Shown: positions 18,407 to 25,140 of the stretch, one piece after another
How the letters are laid out: each line of letters begins with the position of its first letter
How positions within the stretch are numbered: the first letter of the stretch is position 1
Source: Pseudomonas sp. Leaf48
GTDB taxonomy: Bacteria; Pseudomonadota; Gammaproteobacteria; Pseudomonadales; Pseudomonadaceae
Length of the DNA stretch: 64,000 bases
Reading direction: 5' to 3'
Assembly (NCBI RefSeq): GCF_001421885.1
Contig: NZ_LMLH01000023.1
Coordinates: forward strand, 54,407-118,406
The notes under the pieces: generated by a model
What the model was told of the DNA's origin: nothing
The model's database searches: none
The model's input: only the letters and a program-made list of their open reading frames with translations
Translations under genes and position numbers: made by a program

Positions 18407-19222
18407 ATGCACGCCGATGATGATGGCCCGCTGCAAACCGAGGCTACCGGCGAGGCGGTCATGCGCTATCACTTGCGCTGGAAACACCGGGATCTGGATG
18501 GGGTCATGGCGCTGTATCACCCGGATGTCCAGTACAACGATTTTTTCCAGAATCGGGTGATGGGCCTGGCCGATCTGCGCGAGTACGTGCAAAGCAGCAT
18601 GCCGCGTGACCCCGACGAGGCGCTGGAACACACCGACCGGATCCGTCTGGACGGCAGCACCGCATTCATCCAGTACCGCATCACCCTGAACGGCGGTGAA
18701 GGGCTGGTGTCGTTCCGTGCCAGTGAGGCGATTACCGTCAAGGACGGGTTGATCTGGCGGGTCAATGAATACGCCTCTCTGGTGCACGAGCGGCCGCCGA
18801 GCAAGGCGTCCGGCAACCAGCGCCCGGCAGTCAGCCGCCTGGGGCTGTCGCCACGTCAACTGAGTTTCATGGCCGATGACTTGCAGCAGTACTTCCAGGG
18901 CCAGCAGCCGTATCTGGACCCGGAGCTCGATCTGCAACGGGTGGCGAAAGAGTGCGGATACAGCCGCAATCAGATTTCCTACCTGCTTAATCAGGTGCTC
19001 GGTCAAAGCTTCTACCGCTACGTCAACCAGGCGCGCCTGCAGCATTTGCTGGCGGCACTGGACACCGCCACGCCGCCACTGCGCATTGACGAGCTGGCCT
19101 TCGCCGCCGGGTTCAATTCGCTGTCGGCGTTCTACAGCTGTTTCCGTCAGCACACGGGCCAGTCGCCCAAGGCGTACGTTAAACAAATTTCTTTGCGTGC
19201 ACGCGCGCAAGACAGTCGCTGA
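18407..19222 (+). CDS. AraC-family regulator fused to an NTF2/SnoaL-like domain
   Basis: Predicted transcription factor of 271 aa from the ATG at 18407 (weak ACGAGA upstream); the open frame extends to 18275. Residues about 15-125 look like an NTF2/SnoaL-like cone-shaped domain (RYHLRWKHRDLDGVMALYHP, DDFF-type core, then ITVKDGLIWRVNEYAS). Residues about 160-265 form the AraC double helix-turn-helix (DLQRVAKECGYSRNQISYLLNQ, then IDELAFAAGFNSLSAFYSCF and RQHTGQSPKAY). The pairing of an NTF2-like sensor with AraC is uncommon compared with cupin sensors. It lies 50 bp upstream of the amine oxidase gene on the same strand, so it probably controls that operon. Confidence 0.85.
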   Translation: MHADDDGPLQTEATGEAVMRYHLRWKHRDLDGVMALYHPDVQYNDFFQNRVMGLADLREYVQSSMPRDPDEALEHTDRIRLDGSTAFIQYRITLNGGEGLVSFRASEAITVKDGLIWRVNEYASLVHERPPSKASGNQRPAVSRLGLSPRQLSFMADDLQQYFQGQQPYLDPELDLQRVAKECGYSRNQISYLLNQVLGQSFYRYVNQARLQHLLAALDTATPPLRIDELAFAAGFNSLSAFYSCFRQHTGQSPKAYVKQISLRARAQDSR

Positions 19223-19272
19223 GCCCACACACTAGGATCGACGCCATCGAAGTTTGAGTGGCGGAGTCTTGC

Positions 19273-20679
19273 ATGACGGCGTGGCGCACTATCAGTTTAT
19301 GGATGGACCAGCTCGAAGAGCCCCTGTTGGCGCGTCCGTCCCTGGAACAGGATCTGGATGTCGACGTCGCCATCATCGGCGCGGGATATACCGGACTCTG
19401 GACTGCCTATTACCTCAAGCGCCAGGCCCCCGGCCTGAGCATCGCCATTGTCGAAGCGCAAACCGCCGGATTTGGTGCGTCGGGGCGCAATGGCGGCTGG
19501 TTGATGGGCAACCTGCTCGGCGAAGATCGCTTGCTTGCCGGCTTGTCTACCGAGGACCGTCGGGCCTCCTATGATCTTCTGCACAGCATTCCGGATGAGG
19601 TGGAGATCGTCATCGAACGTGAAGGTATCGACTGCGATTACCGCAAGGGCGGAGTGTTATATTGCGCTGCTCGCTATCCGGAACAGGAAAGCAGTCTGCG
19701 CCAGTATCTGGATGACCTCTACCGCCAGGGCCTGACCGAGCACGACTACCACTGGTTAACTGCGCAGCAATTGGCCCAACAGATCAGAGTCGCCAAGCCC
19801 TATGGCGGCATCTATGCGCCTCACGTTGCGACCATTCACCCGGCCAGACTGGTCAGGGGCCTGGCACGTACGGTGGAGCGCATGGGCGTGAAAATCTACG
19901 AAAACAGCCCGGTCACCCATTGGCAGTCGGGCAGCCTGCGCACGTCGAAAGCCTCGGTGCGCAGCCGCTGGGTGGTGCCGGCGGTAGAAGGGTACTCGGT
20001 GACGTTGCCGCCATTGGGGCGTTATCAGTTGCCGGTGCAGAGCCTGATCGTCGCGACCGAGCCGCTGTCCGCTGCCACCTGGGACGAAATCGGCCTGAGC
20101 CATGGCCAGGCGTTCAGCGAAGCCAGCCGCCAGGTCACCTATGGTCAGCGGACTGCAGACAACCGCTTGATTTTCGGGGCCCGGGGCGGTTACCGCTTCG
20201 CCGGCAAACTGCGTCACGACTTTGACTTGACCCGCAGCGAAGTAGAGTTGCGGCGCTACCTGTTCGGCGAATTGTTCCCGCAACTGAAGAACGTGCAGAT
20301 CACCCACTCCTGGGGCGGCAATCTGGGCATGTCCCGGCGCTTCAGACCACACATGCTGTGCGACCGGGCCAGTGGTATCGCCTTGTCCGGCGGATACGGC
20401 GGGGAGGGTGTCGGCGCCAGCAACCTGGGTGGAAGAACCCTGGCGGACCTGATCCTCGAGCAAGACACCGAGCTGGTTCGCCAGCCATGGGTCATGCCCC
20501 AACGCGGCCTCGACGCACTCAGGGCCTGGGAGCCAGAGCCCATCCGCTGGCTCGGCTACAACGCAATCATCCGCAGCTTCGTCCATGAAGACCAGACCCT
20601 GGCCAACCCGTCCACTGCGCCCTGGCGACGCAAGCTCGCCAGCGGGGTCGCGGGGTTCATGGAAGGTTTCATGCACTGA
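19273..20679 (+). CDS. FAD-dependent amine oxidase, DAO family (PuuB-like)
   Basis: Flavin oxidase of the glycine oxidase/DAO family, similar in layout to gamma-glutamylputrescine oxidase. The product is 468 aa from the ATG at 19273, with GGAG 6 bp upstream; an in-frame GTG 15 bp earlier is less likely. The dinucleotide-binding motif DVAIIGAGYTGLWTAYYL lies near residues 32-49, followed by the acidic E of IVEAQTAGFGASGRNGGW, a family signature. A second FAD-contact sequence near the C-terminus reads LSGGYGGEGVGASNLGG. The cupin and polyamine-binding protein genes follow closely, so the substrate is probably a polyamine or related amine; this is inference from context. Confidence 0.88.
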   Translation: MTAWRTISLWMDQLEEPLLARPSLEQDLDVDVAIIGAGYTGLWTAYYLKRQAPGLSIAIVEAQTAGFGASGRNGGWLMGNLLGEDRLLAGLSTEDRRASYDLLHSIPDEVEIVIEREGIDCDYRKGGVLYCAARYPEQESSLRQYLDDLYRQGLTEHDYHWLTAQQLAQQIRVAKPYGGIYAPHVATIHPARLVRGLARTVERMGVKIYENSPVTHWQSGSLRTSKASVRSRWVVPAVEGYSVTLPPLGRYQLPVQSLIVATEPLSAATWDEIGLSHGQAFSEASRQVTYGQRTADNRLIFGARGGYRFAGKLRHDFDLTRSEVELRRYLFGELFPQLKNVQITHSWGGNLGMSRRFRPHMLCDRASGIALSGGYGGEGVGASNLGGRTLADLILEQDTELVRQPWVMPQRGLDALRAWEPEPIRWLGYNAIIRSFVHEDQTLANPSTAPWRRKLASGVAGFMEGFMH

Positions 20680-20723
20680 ACGGCGTGCACTTCATCTACA
20701 GGCTTCATCGACAAGGTACTCCC

Positions 20724-21065
20724 ATGAGCATCACTCAATTCAAGAACACCGCAACCCTCCAGCTTGAAGAGTCCAACCCGGTCGCCGTGCCATTGGGCAC
20801 ACTGGTCGCAGTGGCCTCGACCACCAGCGTCGAACGCAGCGATGGCGTAGAAACCGGTGTCTGGGAATGCACCCCGGGGCGCTGGCGGCGGCAGATCGTC
20901 GCCCAGGAGTTCTGTCACTTCATCCAGGGCCGCTGCACCTTCACCCCGGACGACGGCGAAACCCTGCACATCGAAGCCGGTGACGCATTGATGTTGCCGG
21001 CCAACAGCCTCGGCATCTGGGATATCCAGGAAACCGTGCGCAAGACCTACGTCTTGATTTTTTGA
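20724..21065 (+). CDS. Small single-domain cupin (DUF861/EutQ-like)
   Basis: 113-aa single cupin domain protein. The start at 20724 has AAGG 7 bp upstream. Beta-strand pattern and the conserved piece GVWECTPGRWRR, then FCHFIQGRCTFTPDDGETLHIEAGDALMLPANSLGIWD, match the DUF861 cupin group often encoded next to DAO-type oxidases. Classical cupin metal histidines are mostly absent, so metal binding is doubtful. It probably acts with the oxidase in the same pathway. The exact reaction is unknown. Confidence 0.85.
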   Translation: MSITQFKNTATLQLEESNPVAVPLGTLVAVASTTSVERSDGVETGVWECTPGRWRRQIVAQEFCHFIQGRCTFTPDDGETLHIEAGDALMLPANSLGIWDIQETVRKTYVLIF

Positions 21066-21122
21066 TCCCTTGATTGCCTGCCAGCTCGCCAATAAAAACA
21101 ACACCCCTACAGGAATCGACCC

Positions 21123-22208
21123 ATGCTGCGAAAGACACTGACCCTTGCCCCGTTGATGCTCGTTGCGTCATTCAGCCAGGCGGCGGACACCGTCAAGATC
21201 TATAACTGGTCGGACTACATCGCCCCGGACACCACGAAAAACTTCCAGAAGGAAACTGGCATCGCGTTCACCTACGACGTCTATGACAGCAACGAGACCC
21301 TCGACGGCAAGTTGATGACCGGCAAATCCGGATACGACGTGGTGTTCCCGTCCAATCACTTCATGGCACGGCAGATCGAAGGCGGGGCCCTGAAGAAACT
21401 CGACAAGAGCCAGTTACCGAACTGGAAGAACCTCAACCCGGTGCTACTCAAGGCCTTGCAGAGCAACGATCCGGGTAACGAGCATGGCTTCCCGTACCTG
21501 TGGGGCAGCACCGGCATCGGCTACAACATTGCCAAGGTCAAGGCGGTGTTGGGGGATAACGCGCCAGTGGATTCCTGGGACCTGATCTTCAAGCCCGAGA
21601 ATATGCAGAAGCTGCAGAAGTGCGGGGTAGCCATCCTCGACAACGGCCCGGAATTGCTCCCGGCTGCGCTGAATTACCTGGGCCTGCCCCATCACAGCAA
21701 AAACCCGGAAGATTATAAAAAGGCCGAAGCTCTACTGCTGAAAGTGCGGCCGTATGTCAGCTATTTCCATTCGTCCAAATACACCAGTGACCTGGCTAAC
21801 GGGGACATCTGCGTAGCAGTCGGTTTCTCTGGCGACATCCTGCAAGCGGAAAACCGTGCCAAAGAAGCTAACAACGGCATCGACATCGGTTATTCAATCC
21901 CGAGGGAAGGCGCGGCGATCTGGTTCGACATGGTCGCGATGCCCGTCGACGCTCCGGATGAAAAGGCCGGTTATGCTTTCATGGATTACCTGTTGCGCCC
22001 GGACGTCATGGCCGGCGTCAGCAACTACGTGCATTACGCCAATGGCAACGAACAGGCCGACAGCCTGATCGAACCGGCGATCAAGAACGATACCAAAGTC
22101 TATCCGAGCCCGGAAATGATGGGTAAGTTGTTCGCCCTGGAAGCCATGCCGTTGAACATCGACCGGGTTCGTACCCGGGTCTGGAACAAGATTCGTACCG
22201 GCAGTTGA
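21123..22208 (+). CDS. Polyamine ABC transporter periplasmic binding protein (PotF/SpuD-like)
   Basis: Periplasmic substrate-binding protein of 361 aa with a Sec signal peptide cleaved after SQA (about residue 20). The mature start ADTVKIYNWSDYIAPDT is the PotF/SpuD signature; NWSDY (residues 28-32) includes residues that contact putrescine or spermidine in known structures. AGGAA precedes the ATG by about 7 bp. The C-terminus reads VRTRVWNKIRTGS, close to PotF ends. No permease or ATPase gene is adjacent, so it may deliver substrate to a transporter encoded elsewhere. Position at the end of the amine oxidase operon suggests uptake of the oxidase substrate. Confidence 0.92.
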   Translation: MLRKTLTLAPLMLVASFSQAADTVKIYNWSDYIAPDTTKNFQKETGIAFTYDVYDSNETLDGKLMTGKSGYDVVFPSNHFMARQIEGGALKKLDKSQLPNWKNLNPVLLKALQSNDPGNEHGFPYLWGSTGIGYNIAKVKAVLGDNAPVDSWDLIFKPENMQKLQKCGVAILDNGPELLPAALNYLGLPHHSKNPEDYKKAEALLLKVRPYVSYFHSSKYTSDLANGDICVAVGFSGDILQAENRAKEANNGIDIGYSIPREGAAIWFDMVAMPVDAPDEKAGYAFMDYLLRPDVMAGVSNYVHYANGNEQADSLIEPAIKNDTKVYPSPEMMGKLFALEAMPLNIDRVRTRVWNKIRTGS

Positions 22209-22226
22209 GAACACGGCTCAGGTCAG

Positions 22227-22243
22227 CGGGACAGAACGTCCCG
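22227..22243. terminator. Stem-loop after the polyamine-binding protein gene
   Basis: CGGGAC at 22227-22232 pairs with GTCCCG at 22238-22243 around a 5-nt loop. There is no U-tract on either strand, so termination is uncertain. It lies in the 54-bp gap between two convergent genes. Confidence 0.4.
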
Positions 22244-22262
22244 TTGCCATCAACCGGGCCAG

Positions 22263-22922
22263 TCAGATGGCCGGCTCGCCTGTACAGCTCAACTGCCCTG
22301 AGCCTGGCATCTGGAAAGTCGCATCGTTGCCGTCTTGCCAGAAGCGGTAGTTCGCTCGGGCATCCTTGCTCGTATACAGGTTTCCTGAGCCGGTCGGCAC
22401 CTGGCTGAGTGAGGCTGAGGTGTTTGCCCACTTCAGGAACACGATACCCGGTTGCACATGAAAGTAAGTTGCCTCAATCGGTGAGTTGAGGCCTGCGCAG
22501 CGAAAGGCTGCGGGGCCATCGGTGAGTCGGCTTGGATCCCGGGTCCTGGCAATGGCCGAACCCTTGCGCAACTGGTAGGCGCGCTCGGCATAACGCTGGA
22601 GCGTGCACACCTTGGGCTCGGGCCCGGAGCCACACTGATTGCGGGCATCGATCCAGAACAGTTGATCGGTCTCGACTTTACGTGGGGGCGGCTGCGAATG
22701 GTCATCCGTCAGCGCCAGCAGATAGAGTCGCTGCAACTCCAGATCCATCTGCGCCAGTTGCGAGTCGCGGCAGATCAGCTTTTCGACAGATGCCCGGGTG
22801 CCGGTGCAATCGAAGCTGGTTTTGAACACCGGCGCAGGCTTCGCGGCAACCGCACACAGGCTCGTTGCCGCACACGCACTGGCGGCGGCCAGAGAGACCA
22901 GAAGTCGCGTGACCCTATTCAT
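22263..22922 (-). CDS. Secreted LprI-like/MliC lysozyme-inhibitor-type protein
   Basis: Predicted exported protein of 219 aa from the ATG at 22922, with AGGTGA upstream; a longer in-frame extension to 23024 lacks signal-peptide logic. The N-terminal signal reads MNRVTRLLVSLAAASACAATSLCAVAA. Residues about 30-110 resemble the LprI/DUF1311 domain (FDCTGTRASVEKLICRDSQLAQMDLELQRLY, with paired cysteines). The C-terminal 80 residues resemble MliC/PliC inhibitors of C-type lysozyme (FRCAGLNSPIEATYF and a final LSCTG). The role is probably protection of peptidoglycan from lysozyme in periplasm or envelope. Domain calls are by eye; the MliC part is moderately diverged. Confidence 0.75.
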   Translation of the reverse strand: MNRVTRLLVSLAAASACAATSLCAVAAKPAPVFKTSFDCTGTRASVEKLICRDSQLAQMDLELQRLYLLALTDDHSQPPPRKVETDQLFWIDARNQCGSGPEPKVCTLQRYAERAYQLRKGSAIARTRDPSRLTDGPAAFRCAGLNSPIEATYFHVQPGIVFLKWANTSASLSQVPTGSGNLYTSKDARANYRFWQDGNDATFQMPGSGQLSCTGEPAI

Positions 22923-23055
22923 TTCGGTTTCACCTGAATCATGACGTGATGCCTGCGTGGAAGCGCGATCCATCCCATGAGGTCTATCGCAGTGTAAGGC
23001 AGTGCCCGGAAACTGCCTCACCAAGAGGAAAAGGAGCAGTTGGGATTGCCGACCC

Positions 23056-23280
23056 TCAGTCTTCGACGCGAATCGTCGCTACTTCGTCAGACCGCACCCT
23101 CACTTTGGCACCGGAAATATCCTCGAACTCGAAGAAGCCGTCTTCAGTCCTGGTGTCCGGCATGTCCTTGGTCAGATACTGGGTGCCGTTTTGCAGGGTG
23201 ACAACCGTTGGCGTCGCGCATCCGGCCAAGACCAGCAAGGCAGTTAATGCCAGGGGCCAACCCAGGGTCTTGATGTTCAT
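23056..23280 (-). CDS. YgdI/YgdR-type small lipoprotein (DUF903)
   Basis: 74-aa lipoprotein: signal MNIKTLGWPLALTALLVLAGC with lipobox LAGC (Cys21), then a small beta domain (TVVTLQNGTQYLTKDMPD, FFEFEDISGAKVRVRSDEV) typical of the YgdI/YgdR SH3-like family. The function is unknown; it is probably outer-membrane anchored. It lies 133 bp upstream of the lysozyme-inhibitor-like gene on the same strand and could be co-transcribed. Confidence 0.9.
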   Translation of the reverse strand: MNIKTLGWPLALTALLVLAGCATPTVVTLQNGTQYLTKDMPDTRTEDGFFEFEDISGAKVRVRSDEVATIRVED

Positions 23281-23444
23281 AACTACCTCTCATCGCTAAA
23301 AAAACAGCGCGATTATCTGAACAACCACGCCGCTACCGCGGTTGGTGCCTTGGATCGATAAAAAGTTCTACTACCTTGAAAATATAGCGGAGTTATCCGC
23401 CACTTATCTTTTTCCGTTTGCGCCGGGCGGGGCGTAACTGTTAT

Positions 23445-23460
23445 CTGTACGCATAACCAG
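23445..23460 (+). promoter_or_regulatory. LexA-box-like site before the FAN1-helicase operon
   Basis: CTGTACGCATAACCAG has the spacing of a LexA operator (CTGT-N8-ACAG) with one mismatch in the right arm (CCAG). It ends 12 bp before the ATG of the FAN1-type gene, where no clear Shine-Dalgarno is seen. LexA binding is a prediction only. In a high-GC genome a single near-match can arise by chance. Confidence 0.3.
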
Positions 23461-23472
23461 TACTCGATCGCC

Positions 23473-25140
23473 ATGGCGCATTTTCCCGTGACCGCAAACC
23501 CCCTCGATGACCCGTTCTATTACTTGAACAACTTCATGCAAGTGCTTGAGTGGCTTGAGCTTCGCTATGCCGATGTACTGAGCGTCGATGAGCAACGCTT
23601 CATTGCCACCTTCAAGGTCTTGCCCCGTGAATCGAGGGCGTTGCTGGTCAGGATGGTGATGCGCAAGGGCATTCACTTTCGCGCGAGCAAGCTGGTCTAC
23701 ACCGAGATCGGTGACGTCCAGGCCGCTGTCGGCCCTTTGCTTGAACTGGGTTGGGTCGATGAACGCATGCCGGTGCCGGTCGAGACATTGTTCGAGGTGT
23801 TGCTCAAGGCAGAAATCCTCCAGTGCTTTGCTTCAGTCATCGATCAGCCGAAGGGCAAGAAGAGCCAATGGCTGGCGGCGCTGAGCATGCATTTCCCGCA
23901 AATGAACAGTTTCAACGACTGGTGTCCGTCACTGGATGAGCGCTTGTTCAGTCTGACCATCATGGGCCTGTGCGATCGCCTGCGCTTGATGTTTTTCGGC
24001 AACCTTTATCAGGACTGGTCAGAATTCGTGCTGGCCGACCTGGGCATCCATACCTACGAAAAAGTCGAATTCTGCGCCGACTCCCGTGGGCTGCGCAGCC
24101 GCGAGGACGTGGACGCCTGCCTTTTCCTGCATGAATGCCAGCAACAGTTCGAAGCCGGCGAAGCACTGCAAAGCGTTATCGAGCGAATCAGGGATCTGGT
24201 TCTGGGCAATCCCTGGCTGCATAGACGCCGGGACAAGTTGCTGTTCCAGATCGCGCAGCATTGCGAGCGCATCGCGGATTTCTCCACAGCCTTGGGCCTG
24301 TACCGCGATTGTGCTTATCCCGGTGCGCGCCTGCGCCTGATCCGTGTGCTGGAACGCTGCGCCGAGTACCAACAGGCCATGGACCTCGCCAGTCAGGCCG
24401 AACTGGCCCCGCAAAGCGCCGCCGAACAACAGCAACTGCTGCGGGTGATGCCCAGATTGCGGCGCAAACTCGGTGGCCCGCCGATCAAACGTGCCTCTGC
24501 CCGGCAAATGCAACGCCTGGACCTGCAACTGCCCAGAACCGACCCGGCCTTGTCGGTGGAGTATTACGTCCAGGCGCATTTGTCGGAACAGACAGCGCCG
24601 GTGCACTACGTCGAGAACAGCCTGATCAACTCGCTGTTCGGGCTGCTCTGCTGGCCGGCGATTTTCGCGCCATTGCCGGGGGCATTCTTCCACCCGTTCC
24701 AGCGCGGTCCGGTGGATCTGCTCAGCGAAGATTTCCATGATCGCCGGGCCGAGCTTTTCCAGAAGTGCCTGGCCGAGCTCGACGACGGGCGCTATGTGCA
24801 GACGATCCGTGAGCGTTATGCCAGCAAGTGGGGCGTGCAGTCGCCGTTCGTGTTCTGGGGCGTACTCAGCGAGGAACTGCTCGACCAGGCACTGGATTGC
24901 CTTCCGGCGGAGCATCTCAAGCACTGGTTCAATCGTCTGTTGCTGGACATCAAGGCCAATCGCGCCGGCATGCCCGACCTGATCCAGTTCTGGCCGCAGC
25001 AAAAGACCTACCGCATGATCGAGGTCAAGGGCCCGGGCGATCGCCTGCAGGACAACCAGCTTCGCTGGCTCGAGTTCTGCCACGAACACCGCATGCCAAT
25101 TGCCGTTTGTTATGTGCAGTGGGTGGAGCAGAGCGCTTGA
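23473..25140 (+). CDS. FAN1-type VRR-NUC structure-specific nuclease
   Basis: Bacterial homologue of FAN1, a 5'-flap endonuclease/exonuclease that acts in repair of DNA interstrand crosslinks; P. aeruginosa FAN1 has been structurally studied. The product is 555 aa, a normal length. The C-terminal VRR-NUC domain shows the PD-(D/E)XK core: GMPDLIQFW near residues 499-507 and IEVKGPGDRLQDNQ near 516-529, giving catalytic Asp, Glu and Lys. The middle region is TPR-like (YRDCAYPGARLRLIRVLERC) and the N-terminus SAP-like. The start MAHFPVTANPLDDPFYYLNN fits the family although no strong ribosome site is seen. Its stop overlaps the start of the helicase gene, so the two are made together. Confidence 0.9.
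   Translation: MAHFPVTANPLDDPFYYLNNFMQVLEWLELRYADVLSVDEQRFIATFKVLPRESRALLVRMVMRKGIHFRASKLVYTEIGDVQAAVGPLLELGWVDERMPVPVETLFEVLLKAEILQCFASVIDQPKGKKSQWLAALSMHFPQMNSFNDWCPSLDERLFSLTIMGLCDRLRLMFFGNLYQDWSEFVLADLGIHTYEKVEFCADSRGLRSREDVDACLFLHECQQQFEAGEALQSVIERIRDLVLGNPWLHRRRDKLLFQIAQHCERIADFSTALGLYRDCAYPGARLRLIRVLERCAEYQQAMDLASQAELAPQSAAEQQQLLRVMPRLRRKLGGPPIKRASARQMQRLDLQLPRTDPALSVEYYVQAHLSEQTAPVHYVENSLINSLFGLLCWPAIFAPLPGAFFHPFQRGPVDLLSEDFHDRRAELFQKCLAELDDGRYVQTIRERYASKWGVQSPFVFWGVLSEELLDQALDCLPAEHLKHWFNRLLLDIKANRAGMPDLIQFWPQQKTYRMIEVKGPGDRLQDNQLRWLEFCHEHRMPIAVCYVQWVEQSA

Noticed and set aside
24828..25136. N-terminal extension of the helicase into the FAN1 gene
   Set aside because: It is an out-of-frame shadow of FAN1; the TTG at 25137 with GGAG upstream explains the start.
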